64,000 bases of DNA. It comes from Linnemannia hyalina (Eukaryota; Mortierellomycota; Mortierellomycetes; Mortierellales; Mortierellaceae). The DNA is taken from the NCBI GenBank assembly GCA_019671135.1, contig JAHRHY010000006.1:682001-746000 (forward strand). Reading direction: 5' to 3'. Position 1 is the first letter of the stretch. Each line of letters starts with the position of its first letter. Of the stretch, positions 12,672 through 23,822 are shown piece after piece. The notes beneath the pieces are model-generated. The model did no database searches, was not told the DNA's origin, and saw only the letters and a program-made list of their open reading frames with translations. Position numbers and translations under genes: made by a program.

Positions 12672-14792
12672 TCATAACGCAGTTTTTTCTATGTTATCTT
12701 TCTATGCTGCCAGGATGTAAAATATATTCTTTCTTTTTTTTTATTTTCTCGTGTGACCCAATGCTCCCGATTGTTACTTCGTCAGGATAAACGATTCATT
12801 GTGATCGCCCGATGTGTTTGTTGTTTTTTTGGTGTTCTGGGTGCGCCAAGTTGCAGTTTCCCTCCGGTCAGAGAAGGAAGAGAGGGAAAATCAGTCAAGG
12901 TTAATTGAGGTGGCGAAGATTGTAAACACAATAATTCGCGTGATGCATTGCCACAAAACAATAAGGTAAAAGTCAAAGTAATGCATGCAATGAAGAAAGA
13001 GATGTGGGAAGGTCCCATCGTTCCTGTTGGTCCTGAGGATCCAAGTGGGGGCATCCCATCCTACTTTTCGCCGACGGATGTACTTTTTTTTATTTTTTTA
13101 TTCCTTCAGAATAATGGACATTGAACAACTGTTGGGATGGATCGGGATTAGTGAGTTTGAGAGAAATAAAAACGTTGAATGGATGATGATGACAGATTGG
13201 GGTGGGGAGAAAGGGACGTCGTTGGATATTGGCATTATTCTTTGCTGCAGGCCAGTTTCTGATTCTCTTTGTGCAGAAAGTTGGAGAAGGAGGGAAGAGA
13301 GAGAGAGGAACAACCATGTGCAACGGTTGCCAATGTCCTGCTGTCAGTCGCTTGGACAGATGAATGAACACACAAATGTCCCCATGCACACATATGCAAA
13401 GAACAATGGAGCAAAGATAGCGGAATGAAAGCAGAGGAGGAAGATACTTCCAACGCCTTGTGCAGGTTGTGAGTATAAGAACAGAGTAGGGCTGTGAGGT
13501 CGTCTTCACCGACTGATTCTCTTCCTTGACTTTTTTTGCTTTCTTTTCTCTCCTTTTATGCTCCCCCTTTCTCCTTTATCTCTCACTCGCATTATCGTCT
13601 TCACATTCATCCTTCTCTTTCTTTCGCTTCCTTCTCTTCTCACCTTGCTCACTTCCTTCATTATCATCTACAAGGACAACAGTAAGTAAGGAGAGCACTG
13701 ACAACAAAAGCATCCACACACCTCATCAACCGTCCACCCTCCTCTGCACCACTTCCTCCTTACCACATGCTTATATCCACCTCAAAGCAAAACGCCAACA
13801 ATACTGTATCGTACCCAGCAGCAAACAAACCAAGGAGCTATTATCTACTCTGAACAATATGCAAGATACTATGAACAATATGCAGGACCTCCACATCATT
13901 GTCGCATGTGTGTCCGTGTGGATGTGATTTTCCTACGATGATGATTGGACAAGAGCGAGAAAACAAGTGTGTCGCCGCTTTCTTTTCTATCGTGTGATTT
14001 TTGATCAAGAGATGTGGTCGCGTTCATTGTTGCCTTGGGCCTAGTTTTCCACGCGTCTTGAACAACGACTCCTCGCTGCTGTCTTTCTAACTGCATCAGT
14101 AGTGCACAGTCTGCCACGCATGCACGCACAGCACATGCAGCGTAGCGCACTTTGTGTATGGATACCACGCTCGCAAAATTGCAATCGACTGGATTCAAAG
14201 ACCTCGCTCCCTCTCAAACTCCTGAGGCTCTCACCACTTCCATTCATAACAGGCAAAAGGCTCTAAGTCATATTCTGGATGATCAGGGGGACGCGGAGGT
14301 GTTAGTCAAAGAACTGTTGCGAATCACACATTTTTTTTTGTTTTCCAAGTCGCATGAGATCCTCAGTTTACGACACCAAGACGTTTCGGACCATTGTTTT
14401 TGTTGTGGATCATTGAAGGGGTCATGTTGTATAAACTGAAGGAAGGCACGTTCTTGAAATTCGCTACTTTCTTCACTTCTCCATTCAATGCCACAATCCT
14501 ATATTTTTCGCTGAACACCATACATTCTCTTTGTATGTGCTGCAGATCCTTCAATCCACCACTTTCTGTTGCAACCAAAGAAGCAATTCATCCAACGAAC
14601 TAACAATCCCCCTCCTTCCCTCCGGGTCTTATTCATATTAAACTCACACAGAGCTCTGACGTCCTTCCCTGATACCCCGCTCCTCTATTACCAGTTGATA
14701 TCAAGCACGAACCATCTTCAGTATTCTCCCAGGAAGAGATCAAGCACTCCCTTTACTCTTTATCCCGAATATACCAGAGACCGTATCTTTAA
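12672..14792. other. Long intergenic/leader region before the Rho gene
   Basis: No coding region supported. A TATA-like TATAAG lies at about 13474. It is followed by a strongly pyrimidine-rich run (about 13520-13670) and CA-rich DNA to about 13900. This may be the core promoter and 5' leader of the Rho GTPase, with one or more leader introns (for example a GTAAGT at about 13682), since the coding start is only at 14793. That is inference; no transcript evidence is available. Confidence 0.4.
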
Positions 14793-15856
14793 ATGGTAAG
14801 ATGTTGTCCAACTACACCATTCGTATCCTTGTTCACACGGCGCGAGTATTTTCCGAGGGCACCAACTCACAGATCCGTTTCCGATGATCATTTTGCATGT
14901 TATTAGCCAGAGATCCGTAAAAAGCTTGTCGTTGTTGGTGATGGCGCCTGCGGCAAGACATGCTTGCTCATGGTACATTCCAAGAACGAGTTCCCCAAGG
15001 TAAGCAACAAAAGTGACGGTTCTATTTACATTTCTTTTACTTCACTTTTGGCAGCCAGGGGATCGTCATTGTTAGTTTGGTGGCAAAGTACTCGTTAGCG
15101 TCTTCGCACACACCACACCACGCCGCCTCCTTTACTCATTTAAAAATATCTACGGTTAAACTGCTTTGAAACTAACTCCTCTTTTCCTACTTTCACCTCC
15201 TCCCCTTACCCTTCTCCATCGATGAACAGAAATATGTGCCAACAGTTTTCGAGAACTACACGATGGTGGTCAATTATGGCAAGCAACAGATTGAGCTCTC
15301 CTTGTGGGATACAGCCGGTCAAGAAGATTACGACCGTCTCCGACCCCTGTCATACCCAGAATCGGATATCGTCCTAATGTGTTTCTCAGTCGACTCACAC
15401 TCGAGTCTAGACAACCTGAACGAAAAATGGCACCCAGAATTGGAACATTTCTTGCCGGATGCGCCCAAGATTGTTGTGGGCCTGAAGACGGATCTGAGGG
15501 ATGAGGCTCTTACGGCGGAGGATAAGGAGCGTTATGTGTCTACTGAACGAGTAAGTTTTTTTTTTTTGTCTTTTTGTTTGTTTTAACATGATGGCTGCTC
15601 ATATTTGTTGCTGCCTGAGAAAGTGATGGGTTCCTGAAAAACTTGTTCAGGCGCGTATTCTGATCGCTAACGGCTGCTCTTCTCTAATTCATTTGAACAT
15701 TAGGGTGCCGCGGTGGCCGCAGCGTTGCACTGCAAATACTTTGAGTGCTCAGCCAAGACAGGAAAGGGTCTCCCCGAGGTGTTCCATGCCGCCCTCAAGG
15801 CAGCGATGCAGTCTCGAATCTCCAAGATGCGCAAGCGGGCTTGCTCCATTTTTTAA
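14793..15856 (+). CDS. Rho-family small GTPase
   Basis: Membrane-anchored molecular switch expected to act on actin, polarity or wall synthesis. Exons are 14793-14795, 14907-14999, 15230-15550 and 15704-15856 (189 aa). The first coding exon is only the ATG, followed directly by GTAAGA. It joins CCA-GAG-ATC to give [20 protein letters not shown]-motifs: P-loop GDGACGKT, switch [10 protein letters not shown], switch [19 protein letters not shown]4-like GLKTDLR and G5 ECSAK. The effector loop PTVFENY is the Rho-subfamily type. The C-terminus is basic (RISKMRKRA) and ends in the CaaX box CSIF. The terminal Phe allows geranylgeranylation and possibly farnesylation. It is neither a Cdc42 (no TQID) nor a Rac. 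I cannot place it among fungal Rho1-Rho4 from sequence alone. Confidence 0.93.
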
Positions 15857-15928
15857 AATGAATACCATACAACCAACAAAAAAGAAGGCATTTTTCTCGT
15901 GATACCTAACAATTCGTTTTTACCCTTT

Positions 15929-15934
15929 AATAAA
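15929..15934 (+). terminator. AATAAA poly(A) signal of the Rho gene
   Basis: AATAAA lies 72 nt after the Rho stop. The DJ-1 gene is convergent and ends at 16033, so the two 3' ends share a 176-bp gap. Confidence 0.55.
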
Positions 15935-16032
15935 CCAATGAATACCACGCATCATTTTCGCACATTGTTTATTATGAGTGCATCAGTTGCGAGTTGAAGG
16001 AGCGACTGGTCGGTAACTTCGAGGTGTTCCTT

Positions 16033-16815
16033 TCAAGGGAACATCATGGGGCCACGAACAGACTCCATGACTTCTTTACCCTTGAGCTCCTCAACAATCC
16101 TCAACGCAAGCTCAAAAGTCGACCCCGGTCCACGACTCGTCAACAACTGTGCCTTCTCATCCTTGACCACAATCTCGCTCCCTTTCACATCATCCCGGTA
16201 CTCGAAATAATCCTTCAATTGGTCACGCACACTCGGGTGGGAGGTCACCTGCGCACCCCTCGCAACACCAGCAGCCTTCAGGACCGTAGGGCCTGCACAG
16301 ACGGCTGCAAGTAAAACACCTGGCTTGGAATAATGGGCATGGACCCATTGATGGACAAGTGTAGAGGCGGCCATGGTTTGTGCGCCGGGCCCACCACCGG
16401 GGATCATGAGGACGTCATAGTAAAAGGATCTGTCGGGATCTGCGGGGGTTGGGAGGGGGAGGGCCGAGAGGTGGGTGTCGGGGATGATGCGGACCCCACG
16501 AGAGCATTTGATGGATTCTGCGGAGGATTCGCTTGGGTTTGTATTGGCGATCGTCACCTCGATCCCTGCTCTCACCAGCACGTCGACTATTTGAGGAAAA
16601 GAAGGTGGAAAAAACGCGTCAATATTCAGGGTTGCGGCGAGCTGACTATCAAAAAAAAAAAAAAAAAAAAAAACGGAGAGTAAGGGCGAACACGAGGAGA
16701 ATGCGGAAGGTAGAGGGGGGAGGGGAGGTGTGGACATACTGGTGATGACGGCTTCCATTTCCTCGGTGCCGTCGGCAATAAGCACCAGTGCTCGTGTTTT
16801 GTCCGTTCCTGTCAT
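16033..16815 (-). CDS. DJ-1/PARK7-like protein (DJ-1/PfpI family)
   Basis: Two exons, 16815-16740 and 16586-16033, give 209 aa. The phase-1 junction restores VITIDVLVRAGIEVT. This is the DJ-1 fold, an oxidative-stress-responsive protein with reported glyoxalase or deglycase activity in the family. The conserved glutamate is in DGTEEME and the nucleophile elbow cysteine is in AAVCAGPTVLKAAG. The usual FYYDVLMIPGG strand precedes it and TSRGPGSTFELAL follows, as in canonical DJ-1. Length matches the family. No signal peptide is visible, so it is probably cytosolic. The intron holds a run of 23 T (on the coding strand) near its middle. The start is 203 bp from the eS30 start on the other strand, so the two may share a divergent promoter. 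Confidence 0.94.
   Translation of the reverse strand: MTGTDKTRALVLIADGTEEMEAVITSMSTPPLPPLPSAFSSCSPLLSVFFFFFFFDSQLAATLNIDAFFPPSFPQIVDVLVRAGIEVTIANTNPSESSAESIKCSRGVRIIPDTHLSALPLPTPADPDRSFYYDVLMIPGGGPGAQTMAASTLVHQWVHAHYSKPGVLLAAVCAGPTVLKAAGVARGAQVTSHPSVRDQLKDYFEYRDDVKGSEIVVKDEKAQLLTSRGPGSTFELALRIVEELKGKEVMESVRGPMMFP
16651..16673. repeat. Poly(A) homopolymer, 23 nt, inside the DJ-1 intron
   Basis: Uninterrupted A run on the + strand (T run in the transcript) within the single DJ-1 intron, upstream of the polypyrimidine tract of its acceptor. Its length is likely variable between isolates. Confidence 0.9.
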
Positions 16816-17018
16816 TGTAAGTGTCGTTTTGTTGCGTGAGAAAGTTGAGAGAAAGAAAGGGTGTGAATGACGGACGAAAAAGAAAACGAGGCATGGACGA
16901 CCCAGACCTTTCTCTCTCTAGTTCAAGTCACGTGCAATGCGCAAAGGAATGAAGGAGTTGAAAGAAGAAGTTCCAGTCCCGGGACTGAGAGGTTCCTTTC
17001 TCTCACAAATTATCAAAA

Positions 17019-18113
17019 ATGGTACTACGACCTTATGGCCAAATTCTATGGTGAACGATGGATTCTTACAAACCATCGATCAGTCTATCCATCAATACTG
17101 ATGCCGGAACCAGCATGGAGGCGAACTATCGACTTGCGGGAACCTTGCGGAAATTATTGTCCAGCACTCAAAAGCCTGGAACCCAACATCACCGTCAACG
17201 ATGGCATCATATACATCTCCCACTCCAGAGCGGTCGACTTGGTGGCAGGCACTTGAGGGGGGCTTTTAGACGGTGGGGAGAACCAGGAGGACAACCGTTG
17301 CGACAGAGGTGCCGGCAGAAGGAAGAGTTAACGGCAACAGTTCCGGGACCAGTCTACCCAGCAGCAAAAACGACTCTGCTTTCGTCGGCAAACCCCAGTA
17401 GAAGCCTTTGCTTATGCAGCTATGCATGCAGAAACTCTGATTCAGCAACCTTCTTGGCAAGGACAGCCAGTCGTCAAGAACTCTAGCCATCCACATACGA
17501 CAACTCAAACCTGGGGCGACATCAGCAGGTTTAGAGCGACAGGAAAGGAAAAGCTGGGACTCGACGGCACACTCTCACAGGCTGACTGCGGCGCAGGACA
17601 ATTGTAACCCCTGATACACGGACATCCTTCGCAGCCCCAACAAACTACGACACAGTTCAGGAGGGTTTTTGCGAGCACCCTTTTTACTCCATCCGCCTGA
17701 ACCACATACATACCAACCAGTGGTTACAGAGCATCGTTTCGCTAACGCAGCATGGACATTATCATTGACTATGGAACAATAGGGTAAAGTCCACGGTTCT
17801 TTGGCTCGTGCCGGTAAGGTCAAGTCGCAAACTCCCAAGGTTGCCAAGCAGGAGAAGAAGAAGAAGCTCACTGGTCGCGCCAAGAAGCGTGATACCTACA
17901 AGCGCAGATTCGTCAACGTCACCAACGCCCCCGGTGGCAAGCGTCGCGTAAGTTGACCTTCCAAGCGCACACCGCTTTCGCGTTGTTGTATCAGCGAATT
18001 GGCAATTTTTCATGGGAATGATCAATGGCAGACTTTCTAACGCACTTTTCTTTTTCTTTTTTAATTTTGATATCAAACAGATGAACGTCAACCCCGAGTC
18101 CACCAAGGGATAA
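17019..18113 (+). CDS. RPS30: 40S ribosomal protein eS30 (S30/FAU without a ubiquitin fusion)
   Basis: Small basic 40S subunit protein. Exons 17783-17947 and 18081-18113 are certain and encode [20 protein letters not shown], a lysine cluster, RRFVNV and the end [10 protein letters not shown]. The exon at 17783 starts at phase 0 without a methionine, so the ATG must be an exon of its own upstream, as in yeast RPS30. I chose ATG 17019-17021, which is directly followed by GT (GTACTA) and preceded by a CT-rich leader like ribosomal-protein leaders. ATG 17048, followed by GTGAAC, is an alternative. The inferred first intron is about 760 nt. No ubiquitin-like domain is encoded in frame upstream, unlike metazoan FAU. 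The product is 66 aa. Confidence 0.88.
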
Positions 18114-18587
18114 ATATGTTTCTTGCAGGATGAACACAACCAGCACGGAGGAGGGAGGAAAGTAGGAAACGGAGGGCGATTCGGAGGGAATCTCAACAAA
18201 GCTGGACGGAAGGAATTTTGAGAGAGGCGCTCAGGAAATTCAGGACAATCCTTTATTGCCACCAACGCACACCTCGTTCATTCTTTTTCTCGCGCTCTTT
18301 TCTTAGGAGCACGTTCGCTTTGCCGACACTTGCGTTTTTCTCTTCATTTTACACACTCTCCCTTCGTGTCAGCCTCATTAAACAATTTAGTTGATTCGGT
18401 TTTTTTTCAATATCAAATTTTCTCCTTTTCTCTCAATATCATACCCTCGTTTTTTTTTCCTTATGCATGTGTGTGTTTCACTGTCTGCTACGTACTCGTG
18501 TATGCAAAGCCATGGATCTTAGAAAAGACCGCCTCTCTTTTGCAGGGAAGGCTCGTACTGTACAACACGAAAGGAGGGATTGTCAGA
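18114..18587. other. Convergent 3' region between eS30 and the EEP-family gene
   Basis: T-rich on the + strand around 18390-18480, with no coding potential supported. It holds the 3' ends of two convergent genes. Confidence 0.5.
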
Positions 18588-21277
18588 TCAAACGAACTTG
18601 AACCTAGCCACCAAGGAGAGGTGGTCTGATCCGAACTCAGGGCAAGGCAGACTTTTAGTGCCCTTTTTAATCAGATCGGCGCACGGTAACTCCAAGATCC
18701 CATCGACCTGAAGCTTTTGTGGAATCGCGGCAGTGGAGGTGGAGCTTGAATGAGAAAGCGACGGATTGGCCCCAGTTGATATCACAGGAACTCGAAGCTG
18801 CCCGTGAAAGATGTAGTCACAGACAAGCTGGCCTCCCGAGTGGAATGTTGTCCACGGCCCGCCCTTTGGTGAACGGTTGCTCCCAAGCGCCCGTGCGGCC
18901 TCTTCTTGCGGAAAGAAGGGGTATGCTGATTTCAGGGCGAATGGTTGACAGATCAAACTGCCTGGCCGAGAGGCATGACTGGTCAATGTAGTGGTGGTAG
19001 TGGTGGTGGTTTTGCTGCTTCCATCACTATTGAAAACGATATGTGTGTTTGCAGCCTTGGTGTCGGTTGAATTCGCGCTCGTGGATGAACTGGGGATGGC
19101 TGCAGTGGAGGTGTTGGTGGTAGACTCTGTTGACTCGTTCCACTCACTCCTCGACTTCCTGATTAGTGACCGTAAACTTGAAGCACTCCACGACAGCGCG
19201 GGGGGTTGAGTCTGTGTTGTTGTTGTAGTCTCTGTTGCGGTTGTCCTTGTTGCGGTTACTGTTGCAGCCGTCGAATCTGTGTTGGTCTTGGTGGGTGATG
19301 CGGCCAGAACAGCTTTTGAAGTGGGCGAGAAACCGTGGCCATTGTCGGGGAATGCCCTGTGGAATTCGGTGAGCCTGTTCTCATAGGGAGGTCTGCCTAA
19401 CTTGTGAGAAGTGTGAAATGGTAGTTGACCTGACAGGAGCGACTCTGGCAACGCTGACACATCGATACTCTCTAATGCGGGTCAAGTCGCTTTATAGTTA
19501 GCTTCGAGCTGCCTTTCATGAACAATGACTACCAGCATTCTAGTTCCAGTAACTTGCGAGCTTACCATCCGTCAGATACCGTATGACGGTGCTGTAAGGG
19601 AGGGCATTGAAGTCGCCGCACAAAACTATCCAGAGGCGTATGTAAGCGAAAATTTCGTCCGCATGCGTTAAATTGGGCAAAGACAGGACACTCAACCGGA
19701 CTCAAATATGAAAGTCGCATAGAAATAATTACCAATGGGGATATCGGCGTTCTGTTCCACTATCATTTCTCTGGCGCTATTCAGGAGCATTCGAAGTTGG
19801 GCAATCTTCGTCATGCCGTGCTTTGTATGAAAAATTATATGGCTCGTGGCTAGAGAGACTCTCCTGGTCCGTTCCTCTATTTCGCGTCAAAAAGAGTTTG
19901 AGGATGACATGATTGGATGTGAGCTCACGGCACTCGGTCTAAGGAGTAGATCGATAACTACCTTATCCATTTGTATGCTTTTGCGCGTTTGTTTCCTTAC
20001 GATGTTTGATGTCGAATATCCCGACGATCCCGATGTTCTCCTTCCTCTTGAACGAGTTCTCATCAAAGTTGACCCCAAGCAGCTTGACGGCCTTGACGCT
20101 GTTGAAAAGGTGGGTAAAATGAAAAAAAAAACAAATGAGGTGTTAGCGCGATGATCAGCATATAACGAAAAAAACACGCTTGTAACGTTCTTTGGACTGA
20201 CAGCAAATAACTTACGTCTTGTTCCGAAAGAAGATGGCACATCCATCTGGTTTGTTGCCATTTCGTTTCTTGAAGACACCACTGTATCCCCATTCCTGAA
20301 AGGCAGGTTGAAAGAAACCGACATAGTGCTCTCTGTCCATCTCTTGAAGGCAATATATGTCCAGCATCTGAGCTATAAGTCAGAATTGACGTCAGAAGGA
20401 AAGGATAAGTAAGCACGACTCGTCTCAAGGCACATTCTTCCATCAGCAATGTCGTTCATCGGGATACAGTTCATACATCGGAGTTCTTGCATCAGCAGCT
20501 GGCTTCGATTCTCCCATTTGATGTCGCTTTTAGCGCACCTGTTATAGAGTTGCTGGTTCTTCAGGGCCAGTTTTTTGGACAACAGATTGTACGTCATGAC
20601 CGTGAAGGTATCTAATATATTGAGCGAATATGCCGTTACTTCAGAGAATAGATGGGAAGAGTAGAAATCAAGCTGCGCATGAATATTTTCAGGGCACGAC
20701 ATCGATGGGTGCAGTTCGTACCATATCGGTCATGCGGTGAAGAGGTCCATTTGCGCTGTATTGTCCGCCACATGGGTCGCTTATGTGGGTTGCTGGAACG
20801 GGCAATGTTTTCGCTAGTGTTGTCTTCGTCCTCGGACGATATCACGATGGAGTGCTTCTCAGAGGTCCTGATATCTGGTGGCGCAGAGTCGTATCGTCCA
20901 GTTGACTGACGGGAGTCGAGGTTATTGGCTCCTAGAAAAGCAACAAAGGTCGGAGTGAATGGCGATGGCAAGAATAACGTTAACAAAGGAGGCAAGAAAA
21001 AATGCCTCGCACGAAGAGTCATTGCAAGAATATTATAAGCCGCATGGGACGACGATGAGGCAATTAAAGTTCCCACGGAGCGGACTAGCATACCTCCTTG
21101 GTGCGCGTGCTGTTGGTGTTGGTGTTGGTGTTGTTGCCTTTGTGGGATGTTATTACTGGTGTTAGTGATGTGACTACTGAGCATCATGCGTTGGTGTTGC
21201 TGAGGATGGTGTTGCTGAGGATGGTGTTGAGGCAGATCCAGAGCAGGACGCGTTTTGTTTCTGTTCCTTTTGCGCAT
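18588..21277 (-). CDS. Angel/Ccr4-type endonuclease-exonuclease-phosphatase (EEP) family protein
   Basis: Predicted Mg-dependent nuclease of the Ccr4/Angel/Ngl group (deadenylase or 2',3'-cyclic phosphatase-like activity in relatives). Several exons join with consistent phases. The N-terminus is rich in His, Gln and Asn (first exon from 21277). The EEP domain begins at FTVMTYNLLSKKLALKNQQLY. The metal-binding Glu is in DIYCLQEMDREHY, then come GYSGVFKKRNGNKPDGCAIFF and SLATSHIIFHTKHG. The catalytic Asp-Asn pair is in VLCGDFNALPYSTVI and the terminal Asp-His in GSDHLSLVA. All EEP catalytic positions I can check are present, so an active enzyme is expected. A Thr/Ser-rich low-complexity stretch (about 80 residues) is inserted between the GDFN and SDH motifs. 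No N-terminal leucine-rich repeats are present, so it is Angel/Ngl-like rather than true Ccr4. Confidence 0.9.
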
Positions 21278-22191
21278 GGGCAGGTGATTGTGTGTTGTGC
21301 GGTGTTGTGGTGTTGTTATGCGGTGGCCGTGTGCGCAACGTGAAGACGGGATAGAGCGGAAAAAAGAATTGTCAGGTGTCTCGCGCTGAGTGTATTTGTT
21401 TGAGAGAGAGAGAGAGAGAGAGAGAGAGGCTGAGGCGATGTGATGGATCGATCTGTAATCAACTCAGACATACACCCACAGGGAAGGAGGGGAATCAAAA
21501 GTCCGCAAGGAATTCTAGAGGTTCTCTTTGAGAGCAGAGCACTAGAAGCAAACTGGCTGTTAGCTACTGTGCTCTAGGATGTCCTGGCAGGTGTCTTGCT
21601 CCCCCTTTAGGATGTCTCCACGCGGACAGTTTACACAAAAGCGGACAGCGCCCGACTGTTGACCCGGCCTGGTGTCCATTCTAGCCTCAAATGGAGAGCA
21701 TTGACATCTGGCTCTCACTCTTGAACCCTCGCGGACATTTTTTTGGTGTTTTTTTACCTTTTCCTTCCATCTCCACCTTTGTTGTTGCTTCTCAATTCCG
21801 GGTAAACCATATGCATGGGCTGTCAGCAACAAACCCCTTCTCTCTCTCACTCTCTCTCTCGCTTGTTTGTCCTCTTCCCCTCTTGTTCTTTTTCTTGTTC
21901 TTCTATTCTCGTCTCGTCTCTTCTCAACCCTCCTCTTCTTCATACTCCTTCGCCCCTTTTGTTCTTCCTTTCCTCCTCACTTCCTTCTTTCTTCCCTCTT
22001 CCTTCTTCCCTCTTCCTTCTTCCCTCTCTCAACCCATCCTCCTCGATCTATCCTTCAACCCCTCCATTATTCCCTCATCCCTTGTCTCCTCACCCACTCC
22101 CCTCCCACACACTCACACGCGCACACAGGCCGCCATCCAACACATATCCATATTTCCTTCATATCACACAGCAATCACAGCAATCTCAGTA
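21278..22191. other. Divergent promoter region between the EEP gene and the bHLH gene
   Basis: About 0.9 kb. It contains a GA dinucleotide run (21402-21428) and a long CT-rich leader (about 21830-22120) immediately upstream of the bHLH start. Open reading frames here are low-complexity and not supported. Confidence 0.5.
21402..21428. repeat. (GA)n microsatellite
   Basis: Thirteen or so GA units between two divergent genes. Confidence 0.9.
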
Positions 22192-23788
22192 ATGGATATC
22201 GATGCTCCTTCCTCCTCAACAACATCCCACCATGAAATGACAGCCCAAACCACCATTCCCCCAAAACAACGAAAGCCCTACACCAAATCCTCAACATCAG
22301 CCTCCTCCTCAACAGCCCAAAGCAAGCCAAATTCTCGAGGGGTGCGCATGACATTCGAACTCGACGATGTCTTGAGAAAGTACACCCCCGAAGAGTTCAA
22401 GACCTGCAAGGGCTACGACGTTGGCGGCGTCAACATCCTCAACAAGAAACCCCTTGACTCGAAGACTGCCCTCGACAAAATCACTCGCAGGCGAGAGACT
22501 CATAACAGAGTCGAGCGTAGACGAAGAGACTGTATCAACCAGGTATGAAAACCATCGGCATTGACAATGGACAGTTGACGAGAAGAAGATTCTATTGTTC
22601 TACTTGTTTCCGATTGTATGTATCCGCCCTTTCTCGACTGCACACTTATCCTATTTTTCTCTCTCTCTGTCTATCATTTCTTTTCCTTCTTCCACCTCTT
22701 GATAACATTGCAATCTGCAGCTCATCGATGAACTCACCGATCTGTTGCCAAAGGAGGAGGAGGAGGACGATTCGCTCTCAAAGGGTCATAGAGTGAACAT
22801 CCTCCGTAACGTTGTCAGCCACATTCAAACCTTGACTCGTCACAATGAGAACCTGAACCAGCAGCTTCAGGCACTCCACAGCGGCTCAACACTCTCCCCA
22901 CCAACCATCATCACTACTCCTGCACCACCAACAATACATTTTGGATCCAGCGATAGCCATGTCTCTGACATCGGCCCTCCTTCTTCCCCATCCTACACAT
23001 CATACGACTCCCGGTCTAATCCATCGCCCCAGTTAACAACTTCCAGTCCCCGATTTGGTCCCTCATACCAGCATCCCGAACATCATCATTATTTTACGCC
23101 ATTGCAGTCACCTGGGTCAGAGCTCTTTGGCACCACAGGCACCTCGGATTCATCGCGGGTACCCTCGCCCTCACTACCATCCCTCAACGACATGGCAGTG
23201 ACTCTTCCCCCTATTCCCAAAATCGTCGAGCCATTGGATAGTTCCCTCGCACCATTGGACCAGGACCAGGATCACCACGACACTTCGTCAGGATCATACG
23301 CCAAGCCCAAGCGCATGAACCGTCAAACACTGCCACGGCTCCAGCTGCTGTCTCCTCATTTCAACCATGGACACTCGAACAGCACAAGCAGTCATCTTGG
23401 ATCGCCTTCCTCGCCCTCATATCATGGACATCCCACGCCATCACCCACATCTGCATACTCTGGCTATTCATCTACTTCAGGACCATGGTCATCCACCTCA
23501 TCGTCATACGGCCCTTTTTCTCCTTCAGGATCCATCTCATACTCCCCAAGCGGCCCTACGTCGCCCTATGGACCGTCATCGGCTACGTTATCCTCCTCCC
23601 TCTCTGGATTTTCGCATCATCCTCGCTCACCGATGCATTCTCCTAGCCTGAGTCCGTGGGACAAGGCAGGCCATGCTGCTGGCGGCATGGAAGAGCAGCC
23701 ATCAGAGTCCAACGGATGGTGCAGCACCAGCCATCTTCAACAGCATTCGCATCCTTACAAGGCCGATAGACACCCTGAGGTATCGTGA
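22192..23788 (+). CDS. bHLH transcription factor
   Basis: Two exons, 22192-22542 and 22721-23788, give 472 aa. The bHLH spans the junction. The basic region THNRVERRRRDCIN carries the E-box-contacting His, Glu and Arg residues at the MITF/USF/MYC-type spacing. Helix 1 is QLIDELTDLLP, the loop is acidic (KEEEEDDS) and helix 2 is HRVNILRNVVSHIQTL. A short Asn/Gln/Leu stretch follows rather than a clear long leucine zipper. The His-x-x-x-Glu-Arg-x-x-Arg pattern predicts binding to CACGTG-type E-boxes. A conserved-looking block precedes the bHLH (FELDDVLRKYTPEEFKTC). The remaining C-terminal part is Ser/Pro/His/Tyr-rich, probably a disordered regulatory or activation region. The start at 22192 is the first ATG after the CT-rich leader that gives sensible protein. 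No transmembrane segments are present, so it is not an SREBP. Confidence 0.9.
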
Positions 23789-23816
23789 ATGATACCCTTT
23801 TTTGTGCGACGGCATT

Positions 23817-23822
23817 AATAAA
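23817..23822 (+). terminator. AATAAA poly(A) signal of the bHLH gene
   Basis: AATAAA lies 29 nt after the stop, followed by an A run. Confidence 0.5.

Noticed and set aside
17058..17607. Open frames upstream of eS30 as a possible ubiquitin-like fusion part
   Set aside because: No ubiquitin-like sequence or splice-compatible frame was found. The region behaves as an intron.
21691..22191. N-terminal extension of the bHLH frame
   Set aside because: The extension is an in-frame read of the C/T-rich leader (poly Ser/Leu/Phe/Pro). ATG 22192 begins normal protein.
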